DNA of 64,000 nucleotides from Streptomyces malaysiensis subsp. samsunensis (GTDB taxonomy: Bacteria > Actinomycetota > Actinomycetes > Streptomycetales > Streptomycetaceae), in contig NZ_JANIIC010000007.1 in assembly GCF_024519315.1 (NCBI RefSeq), positions 174,512 to 238,511 of the forward strand, read 5' to 3'. Of this stretch, positions 8,573-17,230 are shown in pieces. The position numbers and the translations under genes were made by a program. A model generated the notes under the pieces. That model searched no databases. It saw only the letters and a list, made by a program, of their open reading frames with translations, and was not told the origin of the DNA. Each line of letters opens with the position of its first letter. Positions within the stretch are counted from its first letter, which is position 1.

Positions 8573-8926
8573 ATGACCGTTCAGGACGAGACCACCGCGA
8601 GCGAGAGCATCATCCTGTCCGACGCCGCCGCGTCGAAGGTCAAGAGCCTGCTGGAGCAGGAGGGCCGCGACGACCTCGCGCTGCGTGTCGCCGTCCAGCC
8701 CGGCGGCTGCTCCGGCCTGCGCTACCAGCTCTTCTTCGACGAGCGCTCGCTCGACGGCGACGTCGTCAAGGACTTCGGCGGTGTGAAGGTCGTGACCGAC
8801 CGGATGAGCGCCCCGTACCTGGGCGGTGCCTCGATCGACTTCGTCGACACCATCGAGAAGCAGGGCTTCACCATCGACAACCCGAACGCCACGGGCTCCT
8901 GCGCCTGCGGTGACTCCTTCAGCTAG
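8573..8926 (+). CDS. erpA: A-type Fe-S cluster carrier (HesB/IscA/ErpA family)
   Basis: A 117-residue A-type carrier with the three invariant cysteines: Cys46 in QPGGCSGLRY and Cys110 and Cys112 in SCACGDSF. Such proteins receive Fe-S clusters from the assembly machinery and pass them to apo-enzymes. The ATG at 8573 follows GGGAGAGAAGCAG; an ATG at 8492 in frame would add a non-conserved leader. It is divergent from nadA, whose product needs a [4Fe-4S] cluster, so supply and client lie side by side. The erpA symbol is by family; iscA or sufA-like is equally possible. Confidence 0.9.
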   Translation: MTVQDETTASESIILSDAAASKVKSLLEQEGRDDLALRVAVQPGGCSGLRYQLFFDERSLDGDVVKDFGGVKVVTDRMSAPYLGGASIDFVDTIEKQGFTIDNPNATGSCACGDSFS

Positions 8927-8963
8927 AACCCCGGCGCCGTCGCGGCGGGAAACAGCGAAACGT

Positions 8964-8996
8964 GAAGGGGGCGGGCCCACCGGGCCCGCCCCCTTC
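8964..8996. terminator. 15-bp stem-loop terminator
   Basis: Perfect 15-nt arms (8964-8978, 8982-8996) with a 3-nt ACC loop lie between the converging Fe-S carrier and membrane-protein genes. The stem starts GAAGGGGG and ends CCCCCTTC. Confidence 0.8.
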
Positions 8997-9042
8997 CGCA
9001 TGCCCCGGACGGCTGTCCCGGGCGTTGTTCCGAGCGGTCCGC

Positions 9043-10536
9043 TCACTTCCGCAGCGGCACCGTCTCACCGGTGGAACCGTCCACGACCTTCCGGCCGTCC
9101 AGCGGCTCCTTCAGCGTCACCTTCCGGTCCAGCTGCTTGGCGATGAGGATGCAGGCCCGCCCCGGATGGGTCGGCTTGCTCTTCAGCTCCAGCGTCACCC
9201 GCTCGGAGGTCTCCTTCGCGGAGACCGAGTAGGTGTTGCAGACACCGCCCCAGAAGCGCACCGTCAGGGTTTTGCCGTCCACGGTGTACGAGGTGATGTC
9301 ATCCGGCTTGGAAGTCCCCTTGCCCGGCGGGGCCGACGGGGAGTGGCCCGGCTGCTCGGCCTTCTTGATGTACTCCGGCTTCACCGCGGGGTAGGGGAGG
9401 GTGACCGCCACGCGGTTGGTCCCGGTCGGCTTGGTCTCGAAGATCCACGACGGCACCAGCGCCCGCCGGCCGTCCACCATGTGCGAGGCGAGGCCGAACG
9501 TCACCTTCCGCACCGTCACCTTGTCCGGGGCGCCGTCGCCCTTGGCCGACCTCGCGTTGAGCCGTTGCAGCGCCTGCTCCGCGCCGATCAGCGGATAGGT
9601 GTCGTCCTCCTCGGGCTTGGACAGCGTGCCGCTGCCGCCCACCAGCTGGCCGTCCGAGCCGACCTGGAGATTGGTCCCCCAGCCGTAGGTGGGCAGATCG
9701 CCCACCTTCGGGTCCGCGTTCACCATCCGCACGGCGCCGTACAGGCCGCTCGCGTCCAGCTTCGCGTCCGACAGCCCGAGCGCCTCCAGCACCGGCTCGG
9801 CGGCGCGCTCGGCCTTCGCCTCGGACACCGCCTTGTCGCGGCCCTCGGCGGCGCCGTTGTCACCGCGCCGGTCGCCCTCGCGGTAGGACGGGCAGCTCTT
9901 GTCGGCCTCGTCCGTACCGTCGTCCTTGTCGGTGCGGGCGGCCCGGTCGGAGTGTTTTCCGTCCGGCTTCTTCCCGTCCGGGTGGACGCAGGACGTGTCG
10001 CCCGGCGCCCCATAGCGCGAGTACGACCAGCTGCCCGGTCCGGTCCGGCTGACCCGCAGCGTGGGGCCGCCCGCGTCCGGGGTGCCGCCGACCTTCCAGT
10101 ACCCGTGGTCGGCGCGGGGGCTGCCGGAGACGTCCAGGGCCTTCGCCAGCCGCGCCACATCGGCCTCGGTGACCTTCGGGTCGGTCAGATACACCGGCGC
10201 CTCATCGGGCCCGTCCGGCAGTTCGCCGGTCACCACATAGCGCCCGCCATGCGGATCGGGCTCACCGGGCGCGATGCCGTTGTCCCCTCCTCGCTCTCCG
10301 TCTCCGCTCGGGGAGGCGTAGGCGTCCAGTGCGAGGGACTTCGGCGATCCGTCCTTGCCGGGCGCGCCCGTGCCCCGGGTGCCGCCGTCCGCCGCGGTGG
10401 ACGCCCAGTAGGCGCCGCCACCACCGGCGACCAGCACCGCGGCCGCCACCGAAACGACGGCCAGCGGCGAGCGCCGGCGCGATCGGGGAGTGTCGTCGTC
10501 GGGGGTCTGCGGGGTGTCGGTGTCCTCGGTGCTCAC
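9043..10536 (-). CDS. Single-pass membrane-anchored protein, function unknown
   Basis: About 497 residues. A short Thr/Asp-rich cytoplasmic tail (STEDTDTPQTPDDDT) and an Arg-rich stop (PRSRRRS) precede one transmembrane helix near residues 22-45 (PLAVVSVAAAVLVAGGGG). The large remainder is a secreted, Gly/Asp/Lys-rich domain with two conserved cysteines in the middle (TSCVHPDG, KSCPSYREG) and CNTY and RACIL near the end. The GTG at 10536 has a textbook GAAGGAG site; the open frame to 11064 is a high-GC artefact. I do not recognise a catalytic domain. It is downstream of the small peptide gene on the same strand, 91 bp away. Confidence 0.75.
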   Translation of the reverse strand: MSTEDTDTPQTPDDDTPRSRRRSPLAVVSVAAAVLVAGGGGAYWASTAADGGTRGTGAPGKDGSPKSLALDAYASPSGDGERGGDNGIAPGEPDPHGGRYVVTGELPDGPDEAPVYLTDPKVTEADVARLAKALDVSGSPRADHGYWKVGGTPDAGGPTLRVSRTGPGSWSYSRYGAPGDTSCVHPDGKKPDGKHSDRAARTDKDDGTDEADKSCPSYREGDRRGDNGAAEGRDKAVSEAKAERAAEPVLEALGLSDAKLDASGLYGAVRMVNADPKVGDLPTYGWGTNLQVGSDGQLVGGSGTLSKPEEDDTYPLIGAEQALQRLNARSAKGDGAPDKVTVRKVTFGLASHMVDGRRALVPSWIFETKPTGTNRVAVTLPYPAVKPEYIKKAEQPGHSPSAPPGKGTSKPDDITSYTVDGKTLTVRFWGGVCNTYSVSAKETSERVTLELKSKPTHPGRACILIAKQLDRKVTLKEPLDGRKVVDGSTGETVPLRK

Positions 10537-10627
10537 CGTTTCGCTCCTTCGGCTCCGCTCACGTTCTACGGTCCCATCCCTCGCGAGGAGATGCCGGTGA
10601 GACGGAGCCGGGGCGCGGCCGGTTCCT

Positions 10628-10858
10628 TCAGTTGCCGTAGTCCGACATCCCGGCCAGCAGATCGGCCGATGCCGCGGGCACGCTGATCCCCCGGATGCGG
10701 GAGGCGGCGACCGGGGAAACGGGGCTGGTGGGAGGCGATACGGTGGCCGACGTCCAGTGCGGCGCCATCCGGGCACCGTCGCCGCGCAGCCCCTCCAGAT
10801 ACTCGGGCTCGATGGCCCCGGTGGCGGGAAGGGTGGGGGTGAGGTGCTGCTGGGGCAT
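10628..10858 (-). CDS. Small Pro/Ser/Thr-rich peptide (76 aa), unknown
   Basis: A 76-residue reading frame starts MPQQHLTPTLPATG at 10858, seven to eight nt after a perfect AGGAGG. That is one of the best ribosome sites in the window. The peptide has no Cys, no signal peptide and no membrane segment. The N-terminal third is acidic with a possible helix (IEPEYLEGLRGDG), the middle is Pro/Ser/Thr-rich (SPPTSPVSP), and the end is LLAGMSDYGN. Size and architecture are reminiscent of a RiPP precursor or small secreted-type factor, but no modification enzyme lies next to it. The next gene on the strand is the membrane protein at 9043-10536; the kinase gene at 11033 diverges from it. Function unknown. 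Confidence 0.6.
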   Translation of the reverse strand: MPQQHLTPTLPATGAIEPEYLEGLRGDGARMAPHWTSATVSPPTSPVSPVAASRIRGISVPAASADLLAGMSDYGN

Positions 10859-11032
10859 GGAGGGCCTCCTGGTCCATGGGGTCGCCGACGCGTACCCCGT
10901 GCCCACGCACCGTATTCAGCGGGTGTCGGCGAAAAAAGCCCTACTATCGGGTAGTTTCTTCCGTTCGTATGGGCAGGGCCGAACAGATAGCGTGAAGCGT
11001 CCGACTCTCTCCGCCCCGCAGGAGCGACTCTC

Positions 11033-12007
11033 GTGCGTATTGCCGTAACCGGCTCCATCGCCACCGACCATCTGATGTCCTTCCCCGGCCGCTTCGCCGA
11101 TCAGCTGGTCGCCGATCAACTGCATACGGTCTCCCTCTCCTTCCTGGTCGACACCCTCGACGTCCGCCGTGGCGGCGTCGGCCCCAACATCTGTTTCGGC
11201 ATGGGTGTGTTGGGCCTGAGCCCGATCCTGGTCGGCGCGGCCGGCGAGGACTTCGCCGACTACCGCGCCTGGCTGGACCGGCACGGTGTGGACACCGCGT
11301 CCGTGCGGATCTCCGAGGTCCAGCACACCGCGCGCTTCGTCTGCACCACCGACGCCGACCACAACCAGATCGCGTCCTTCTACACGGGCGCCATGAGCGA
11401 GGCCCGGCAGATCGAAATCCAGCCGGTCGCCGAGCGCGTCGGCGGCCTCGACCTCGTGCTGATCAGCGCCGACGACCCGGAGGCCATGGTCCGCCACACC
11501 GAGGAGTGCCGCTCGCGCGGCATCCCCTTCGCCGCCGACCCCTCCCAGCAGCTCGCCCGCATGGACGGCGAGGACATCCGGGTGCTGATCGGCGGTGCGG
11601 AGTACCTCTTCACCAATGAGTACGAGGCCGCACTGATCGAGACCAAGACCGGCTGGACCGCGGACCAGATCCTCGCCAAGGTCGGCACCCGCGTCACCAC
11701 GCTGGGCGCGCAGGGCGTGCGGATCGACCGCGAGGGCGAGGAGCCCATCGTCGTCGGCTGCCCGGAGGAGGAGCAGAAGGCCGACCCGACCGGCGTCGGC
11801 GACGCCTTCCGTGCGGGCTTCCTGACCGGACTGTCCTGGAAGCTCCCGCTCGAGCGGGCCGCCCAGGTGGGCTGCATGCTGGCGACGCTGGTCATCGAGA
11901 CCGTCGGCACCCAGGAGTACGAGCTGCGTCGCGGTCACTTCATGGAGCGCTTCGCCAAGGCGTACGGCCATGAGGCGGCGGGCGAGATCGCGGCCCACCT
12001 GCCCTGA
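11033..12007 (+). CDS. PfkB/ribokinase-family carbohydrate or nucleoside kinase
   Basis: A 324-residue PfkB-family kinase. It has the N-terminal GSIATDHLM segment, the Gly-rich RRGGVGPNICFG signature-1 region and the C-terminal catalytic signature DPTGVGDAFRAGF, whose Asp is the general base and whose Gly residues form the anion hole. NEYEAALI matches the family's ATP-side NxxE motif. Members phosphorylate sugars or adenosine; the substrate is not deducible, and adenosine-kinase-like is plausible. The GTG at 11033 has AGGAG upstream. TAGCGT about 40 nt upstream could be the -10. Confidence 0.85.
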   Translation: MRIAVTGSIATDHLMSFPGRFADQLVADQLHTVSLSFLVDTLDVRRGGVGPNICFGMGVLGLSPILVGAAGEDFADYRAWLDRHGVDTASVRISEVQHTARFVCTTDADHNQIASFYTGAMSEARQIEIQPVAERVGGLDLVLISADDPEAMVRHTEECRSRGIPFAADPSQQLARMDGEDIRVLIGGAEYLFTNEYEAALIETKTGWTADQILAKVGTRVTTLGAQGVRIDREGEEPIVVGCPEEEQKADPTGVGDAFRAGFLTGLSWKLPLERAAQVGCMLATLVIETVGTQEYELRRGHFMERFAKAYGHEAAGEIAAHLP

Positions 12008-12018
12008 GCCGTAGGGCG

Positions 12019-12042
12019 CCCAGGGGGTCGTCGCCCCCTGGG
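12019..12042. terminator. Stem-loop terminator after PfkB-family kinase
   Basis: CCCAGGGGG (12019-12027) pairs with CCCCCTGGG (12034-12042) around TCGTCG. A second hairpin, GCGCCC-TGAA-GGGGCGC near 12070-12086, follows. Both lie between converging genes. Confidence 0.65.
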
Positions 12043-12185
12043 CCCCGCCGGCAGCCCAGCGGATCCGCGGCGCCCTGAAGGGGCGCGGGGCTGTGTCGAT
12101 ATGCGGGAAGGGGCGGGGAGGGGAAAGCATCGATATGCGGCTCCGCCGCGTGGCCCGCCGCAGGCGTCACGTCCGCCGGACACCC

Positions 12186-13589
12186 CTAGGCGCGGCGGCG
12201 CACCCGGTAGGCCACGCCGCGGTCGGCCGGCCGCTCGCCCTCGTAGGTCTGGCCCCGCATCTCGCACCAGGCCGGGATGTCCAGCCGGGCGGCCTCGTCG
12301 TCGGACAGCACCGTCACCAGGCCGCCCACCGGGACCTCGCCGATCACCTTGGCCAGCTCGATCACCGGGATCGGGCACCGCTTGCCGAGCGAGTCGACCA
12401 CCAGCTCCGGTTCGGGGTCCGGATCCGGTCCGGGCGCGGCTTCGGCCGGTTTCGGCGCGCCCAGGTGCTCCCGTACGTCGGCCACCACCCCCGGCAGCAC
12501 CTCCAGGAACCGGTCCACCTCCGCCTCGGCCGTACCGCGCGGCAGCGAGACCCGGACATTGCCCTCGGACAGCACGCCCATGGCCCGCAGCACATGGCTC
12601 GGGGTCAGCGTGGACGAGGTGCAGGAGGAGCCGGACGAGACCGAGAACTCCGCGCGGTCCAGCTCATGGAGGAGCGCCTCTCCGTCGACATAGAGACAGG
12701 AGAAGGTGACCAGATGCGGCAGCCGCCGTTCCGGATCGCCGACCACCTCGACCTCCGGCACCAGCTCCGGCACCCGCGCCCGGATCCGGTCCACCAGCCC
12801 CCGCAGCCGCTCCGCCTCGGCGGCGGCCTCCGCCCGGACGGCCCGCAGCGAAGCGGCCGCGGCGACGATGGCGGGGAGGTTCTCGAACCCGGGGGAGCGG
12901 CCCGACTCCCGCTCATCGGCGGGCTGGACCGTACGGAAGCGCACCCCCTTGCGCACCGCGAGCAGCCCCACCCCCGCAGGGCCGCCCCATTTGTGGGCAC
13001 TTGCGGTGAGAAGCGACCAATTGCCCTCCGTGGGGCCCCAGCCGAGCGACTGCGCCGCGTCCACCAGCAGCGGTACGCCCGCCGCCGCGCACTCCTCGAC
13101 CGCCTCGGCCACCGGCTGGAGGGTGCCGACCTCATGGTTGGCGGATTGCAGACAGGCCAGCGCCACCCCGTCCGGCGCCTCCCGCAGGGCCGCCGCGTAC
13201 GCACCCGGCGCGATCCGTCCCGTACGGTCCACCGGGACCTCGGTGACCGTGCCGCCGTCCGCCTCGTGCGCGCCCGCCGTGTGCAGCACCGAGGAGTGCT
13301 CCACGGCGGAGACGATCAGACGGCGACCGGCGCGCCGCCGTCCCGCGAGCGCCCCCGAGATGCCCTCGTGCACCGCGCGCGTCCCCGAAGGGGTGAAGAC
13401 GAGCTCGTCCGGGCGGCATCCGACGGCCTCGGCGGCCGCCTCCCGCGCGGCGTCCAGCAGCAGCCGGGCGCGCCGCCCCTCCCGGTAGAGGCGTGCGGGG
13501 TCGGCCCACCCCTCGTCGAGTGCGGCGAGGAGTGCCTGCCGGGCGACGGGGTGCAGAGGAGCGGACGAGGCCGCGTCGAAGTAGGGCAC
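12186..13589 (-). CDS. Cysteine desulfurase fused to TusA-type sulfurtransferase
   Basis: About 467 residues in two domains. Residues 1-375 form a class V, PLP-dependent NifS/IscS-like desulfurase. The Schiff-base Lys200 lies in TASAHKWGGPAG, the PLP-stacking His in SAVEHSSVL, and the active-site-loop Cys in SSGSSCTSSTLTPSH. After an acidic Pro linker (PGPDPDPEPE), residues ~395-467 are a TusA domain with catalytic Cys405 in GKRCPIPVIEL. IscS normally hands persulfide sulfur to TusA, so the fusion joins donor and acceptor. The GTG at 13589 has no Shine-Dalgarno but a TAGCGT hexamer 7 nt upstream, suggesting leaderless expression. Confidence 0.88.
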   Translation of the reverse strand: MPYFDAASSAPLHPVARQALLAALDEGWADPARLYREGRRARLLLDAAREAAAEAVGCRPDELVFTPSGTRAVHEGISGALAGRRRAGRRLIVSAVEHSSVLHTAGAHEADGGTVTEVPVDRTGRIAPGAYAAALREAPDGVALACLQSANHEVGTLQPVAEAVEECAAAGVPLLVDAAQSLGWGPTEGNWSLLTASAHKWGGPAGVGLLAVRKGVRFRTVQPADERESGRSPGFENLPAIVAAAASLRAVRAEAAAEAERLRGLVDRIRARVPELVPEVEVVGDPERRLPHLVTFSCLYVDGEALLHELDRAEFSVSSGSSCTSSTLTPSHVLRAMGVLSEGNVRVSLPRGTAEAEVDRFLEVLPGVVADVREHLGAPKPAEAAPGPDPDPEPELVVDSLGKRCPIPVIELAKVIGEVPVGGLVTVLSDDEAARLDIPAWCEMRGQTYEGERPADRGVAYRVRRRA

Positions 13590-13856
13590 ATAGGGAACGC
13601 TAGTCGCCGCGACCGGCGAACGGACGGGCACGACCGCGCGGGGTCCGCGCGGGGACCGGGATCCGGGTCGCACCCGGCCGGAACCGGGACCGCAGCCGGG
13701 CCGGAGCCGAGGTCATGGCGGGGCCCGAACCAGACCCCGAACCAGGCCCCGAGCCGGGCCCGGAGCCGGGGTGGCGGCGGCCCGGAAAAGCCTGCCGGAT
13801 CCCGGTATTCCACCCCTTCGTGGAGGGCCCCGGCGCGTTGGGCACCCTCCCCGCGC

Positions 13857-13881
13857 GACGCCAAATGGCGTCCAGTAGGGT
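13857..13881 (+). promoter_or_regulatory. Inverted repeat and possible promoter ahead of ctaC
   Basis: GACGCC-AAAT-GGCGTC (13857-13872) is a 6-bp inverted repeat. It is followed by TAGGGT (13876-13881), a possible -10 hexamer, about 105 nt upstream of ctaC. The rest of the divergent 13590-13985 gap is low-complexity GC repeats of the type GAGCCGGGCCCGGAGCC. I see no gene in it. Confidence 0.35.
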
Positions 13882-13985
13882 TTGGTCCGCATAAACATCC
13901 AAACCCCTGCCCGCACCGGGCCGGCGACCGACCAGACAGACGGCCGCGGCCGACCGCGCGGGCGAGACTCTCGGGAAGGCGCTAC

Positions 13986-14948
13986 GTGAGTCCCAACGGC
14001 TCCGACCGCTCGTCGCGGCGCCCGGTGCGGCGGAAGCTGCTGCAGGCGCTGGCCGCGGGCTTGGTCCTGGCGACCGCCACCGGTTGCACATCAAAGGACT
14101 TCCCCCGCCTCGGAATGCCTACCCCCGTCACGGAGGAGGCGCCGCGGATCCTCTCCCTGTGGCAGGGCTCGTGGGCGGCGGCGCTCGCCACGGGCGTCCT
14201 GGTCTGGGGCCTGATCATCTGGGCGGTCATCTTCCACCGTCGCAGCAGGACCAAGATCGAGGTTCCCGCGCAGACCCGGTACAACATGCCGATCGAGGCG
14301 CTGTACACCGTGGTCCCGATCATCATCGTCTCGGTGCTGTTCTACTTCACCGCACGCGATGAGAACGCGCTCCTCAAGACCTCCAAGAAGCCCGACCACG
14401 TGATCAACGTGGTGGGCTACCAATGGAGCTGGGGCTTCAACTACATGGAGAACGTGGACGGGTCCACGGCCTCTCCGAAGCAGGAAGCCAAGGAGATCTC
14501 CGCGATCCCCAAGCGGATGCTGAGCGCGGTCCCCAAGGGCGCCGAGGGCGTCTACGAGGCCGGCACCCCCGGCGAGCGGAACCCGCAGACCGGCAACCCG
14601 GGCCCGACCCTGTGGCTGCCGAAGGGCGAGTCGGTCCAGTTCATCCTGACGTCCCGCGATGTCATCCACTCGTTCTGGGTGGTCCCCTTCCTGATGAAGA
14701 TGGACGTCATCCCGGGTCACACCAACCGCTTCGAGGTCACCCCGAACCGCGAGGGCACCTTCATGGGCAAGTGCGCCGAGCTGTGCGGCGTCGACCACTC
14801 CCGGATGCTCTTCAACGTCAAGGTCGTGTCGCCGGAGCGCTACCAGCAGCACCTCAAGGACCTGGCGAAGAAGGGCCAGACCGGCTACATCCCGGCGGGC
14901 ATTGAGCAGACGGACGCCGCCAAGAACGCGGAGACCAAGATCCAGTGA
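13986..14948 (+). CDS. ctaC: Cytochrome c oxidase subunit II (CuA)
   Basis: A 320-residue lipoprotein subunit II of the aa3 terminal oxidase. The lipobox ATATGC places the lipidated Cys at residue 34. Two transmembrane helices follow ([19 protein letters not shown] and [16 protein letters not shown]). The periplasmic cupredoxin domain carries the CuA ligands in [16 protein letters not shown], plus the aromatic YQWSWGF electron-entry region. The GTG at 13986 has GGAAGG seven nt upstream. The stop overlaps the ctaD start (GTGA). It takes electrons from the bc complex within the actinobacterial bc-aa3 supercomplex. Confidence 0.96.
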   Translation: MSPNGSDRSSRRPVRRKLLQALAAGLVLATATGCTSKDFPRLGMPTPVTEEAPRILSLWQGSWAAALATGVLVWGLIIWAVIFHRRSRTKIEVPAQTRYNMPIEALYTVVPIIIVSVLFYFTARDENALLKTSKKPDHVINVVGYQWSWGFNYMENVDGSTASPKQEAKEISAIPKRMLSAVPKGAEGVYEAGTPGERNPQTGNPGPTLWLPKGESVQFILTSRDVIHSFWVVPFLMKMDVIPGHTNRFEVTPNREGTFMGKCAELCGVDHSRMLFNVKVVSPERYQQHLKDLAKKGQTGYIPAGIEQTDAAKNAETKIQ

Positions 14949-16684
14949 GCATCCTCAACGAACCCCAGGGTGCCGGCACCACGGCCTCGCAAGAGCCGGA
15001 AGCGCCGGTACGGCGGAAGCAGCCGGGCAATGTCGTCGTCAAGTGGCTGACCACCACGGACCACAAGACGATCGGCACGCTCTACCTCGTCACGTCGTTC
15101 GCGTTCTTCTGCATCGGCGGTCTGATGGCGCTCTTGATGCGCGCCGAGCTGGCCCGTCCGGGTACGCAGATCATGTCGAACGAGCAGTTCAACCAGGCGT
15201 TCACCATGCATGGCACGATCATGCTGCTGATGTTCGCCACCCCGCTGTTCGCGGGCTTCACGAACTGGATCATGCCGCTTCAGATCGGTGCGCCCGATGT
15301 GGCGTTCCCGCGGCTGAACATGTTCGCGTACTGGCTGTACCTCTTCGGCTCGCTGATCGCGGTGGGCGGGTTCCTGACCCCGCAGGGCGCGGCCGACTTC
15401 GGCTGGTTCGCCTACTCCCCGCTGTCGGACGCGGTGCGTTCGCCGGGTGTGGGCGCGGATATGTGGATCATGGGTCTGGCCCTCTCCGGCTTCGGCACGA
15501 TCCTCGGTGCGGTCAACTTCATCACCACGATCATCTGCATGCGCGCTCCCGGCATGACGATGTTCCGCATGCCGATCTTCACCTGGAACGTGCTGCTGAC
15601 CGCGGTGCTGGTCCTGCTCGCCTTCCCGGTGCTGGCCGCCGCGCTGTTCGCCCTGGAGGCGGACCGTAAATTCGGGGCGCATGTCTTCGACGCGGCCAAT
15701 GGCGGAGCGTTGCTCTGGCAACACCTCTTCTGGTTCTTCGGCCATCCAGAGGTGTACATCATCGCGCTGCCGTTCTTCGGCATCATTTCCGAGGTCATTC
15801 CGGTCTTCTCCCGGAAGCCGATGTTCGGTTACATCTCCCTGATCGCCGCGACCATTTCGATCGCCGGTCTCTCGGTGACGGTGTGGGCCCACCACATGTA
15901 TGTCACCGGCGGAGTGCTGTTGCCGTTCTTCTCGTTCATGACGTTCCTCATCGCGGTGCCGACCGGTATCAAGTTCTTCAACTGGATCGGCACGATGTGG
16001 AAGGGGTCGCTCAGCTTCGAGACCCCGATGCTCTGGGCGATCGGCTTCCTGATCACCTTCACCTTCGGTGGTCTGACCGGTGTGATCCTGGCGTCGCCGC
16101 CGATGGACTTCCATGTCTCCGACTCGTACTTCGTGGTGGCCCACTTCCACTACGTGGTCTTCGGCACCGTGGTCTTCGCGATGTTCGCCGGATTCCACTT
16201 CTGGTGGCCGAAGATGACCGGCAAGATGCTGGACGAGCGGCTCGGAAAGATCACCTTCTGGACGCTGTTCGTGGGCTTCCACGGCACGTTCCTGGTGCAG
16301 CACTGGCTGGGCGCCGAGGGCATGCCCCGCCGGTACGCCGACTATCTGGCGGCCGACGGCATCACCACGCTGAACACCATCTCGACCATCAGCTCCTTCC
16401 TGCTGGGCCTGTCGATACTGCCGTTCCTCTACAACGTCTGGAAGACCGCCAAGTACGGCAAGAAGGTCGAGGTCGACGACCCCTGGGGCTACGGCCGTTC
16501 GCTGGAGTGGGCGACCTCCTGCCCGCCCCCGCGGCACAACTTCCTCACCATGCCGCGGATCCGCTCCGAATCCCCGGCCTTCGATCTGCACCACCCGGAG
16601 ATCGCGGCGCTCGACCAGCTCCAGAACTACGGTGCGCCCGAAGATGACAAGGCCCTCGCGGGTGGTAAGGAGGCCGGCAAGTGA
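14945..16684 (+). CDS. ctaD: Cytochrome c oxidase subunit I (haem-copper)
   Basis: A 579-residue haem-copper oxidase subunit I with 12 hydrophobic helices. Haem a and a3 and CuB ligands are visible in FTMHGTIML, the [10 protein letters not shown] motif (His plus cross-linked Tyr) and [15 protein letters not shown] carries the paired haem histidines. The D-pathway region [12 protein letters not shown] is intact. It reduces O2 to water and pumps protons at the cytoplasmic membrane. The GTG start overlaps the ctaC stop and its own stop overlaps ctaF, again as GTGA, so the three genes are translationally coupled. Confidence 0.97.
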   Translation: MSILNEPQGAGTTASQEPEAPVRRKQPGNVVVKWLTTTDHKTIGTLYLVTSFAFFCIGGLMALLMRAELARPGTQIMSNEQFNQAFTMHGTIMLLMFATPLFAGFTNWIMPLQIGAPDVAFPRLNMFAYWLYLFGSLIAVGGFLTPQGAADFGWFAYSPLSDAVRSPGVGADMWIMGLALSGFGTILGAVNFITTIICMRAPGMTMFRMPIFTWNVLLTAVLVLLAFPVLAAALFALEADRKFGAHVFDAANGGALLWQHLFWFFGHPEVYIIALPFFGIISEVIPVFSRKPMFGYISLIAATISIAGLSVTVWAHHMYVTGGVLLPFFSFMTFLIAVPTGIKFFNWIGTMWKGSLSFETPMLWAIGFLITFTFGGLTGVILASPPMDFHVSDSYFVVAHFHYVVFGTVVFAMFAGFHFWWPKMTGKMLDERLGKITFWTLFVGFHGTFLVQHWLGAEGMPRRYADYLAADGITTLNTISTISSFLLGLSILPFLYNVWKTAKYGKKVEVDDPWGYGRSLEWATSCPPPRHNFLTMPRIRSESPAFDLHHPEIAALDQLQNYGAPEDDKALAGGKEAGK

Positions 16685-17079
16685 AGGTCCAAGGCCGGAT
16701 GTTCATCTGGCTGGCCGTCTTCATCCTCGCCATGGCGATCGTCTATGGCGTGTGGTCGAAGGAGCCGGCCGGTACCACCGCGCTCTTCCTGGCCTTCGGG
16801 CTGAGCATCATGATCGGCTACTACCTGGCCTTCACGGCCCGCCGGGTGGATGTCGGTGCGCAGGACAACAAGGAGGCGGATGTCGCGGACGACGCCGGCG
16901 AGCTGGGATTCTTCTCCCCGCACAGCTGGCAGCCGCTCTCCCTGGCCGTCGGTGGCGCCATGGCCTTCCTGGGCGTGGTCTTCGGCTGGTGGCTGCTCTT
17001 CTTCTCGGCCCCGATCATCATGATCGGTCTCTTCGGCTGGGTCTTCGAGTACTACCGCGGCGAGAACGCCAACCAGTAG
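16681..17079 (+). CDS. ctaF: Cytochrome c oxidase subunit IV (actinobacterial)
   Basis: A 132-residue subunit IV of the actinobacterial aa3 oxidase. Four hydrophobic helices appear as two pairs ([35 protein letters not shown]; then [21 protein letters not shown] and [16 protein letters not shown]) split by an acidic loop. The GTG start overlaps the ctaD stop. It is an accessory stability subunit without cofactor ligands. Confidence 0.95.
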   Translation: MKVQGRMFIWLAVFILAMAIVYGVWSKEPAGTTALFLAFGLSIMIGYYLAFTARRVDVGAQDNKEADVADDAGELGFFSPHSWQPLSLAVGGAMAFLGVVFGWWLLFFSAPIIMIGLFGWVFEYYRGENANQ

Positions 17080-17097
17080 CCGGCCCGACCGGCCGAC

Positions 17098-17144
17098 CCG
17101 AGCGGGGTCCGGACACCTCCCCAGGTGTTCCGGGCCCCGCTCGG
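17098..17144 (+). terminator. Terminator of the ctaCDF operon
   Basis: A 21/22-nt hairpin (left arm 17098-17118, right 17123-17144, loop CCCC) with one mismatch and one bulge, 18 bp after ctaF. The arms read CCGAGCGGGG and CCCCGCTCGG at the base. Confidence 0.85.
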
Positions 17145-17230
17145 CGTTGTGCCGCGCCGGTGAGCCAGCCGGTTCACTCCGCTGCCTCGCTCCGCGCGCC
17201 GTTCCCGGACACCGTTCTTACGTTGGGTCC

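Noticed and set aside
10800..10858. LPATG in the small peptide as a sortase signal
   Set aside because: It is near the N-terminus, with no following membrane segment or basic tail and no signal peptide, so it is not a sorting signal.
12093..14948. Very long open frame (951 codons) running through the desulfurase gene and into ctaC
   Set aside because: Only its last 320 codons (ctaC) have conserved motifs; the rest is antisense to a well-supported desulfurase-TusA gene and reflects high-GC codon bias.
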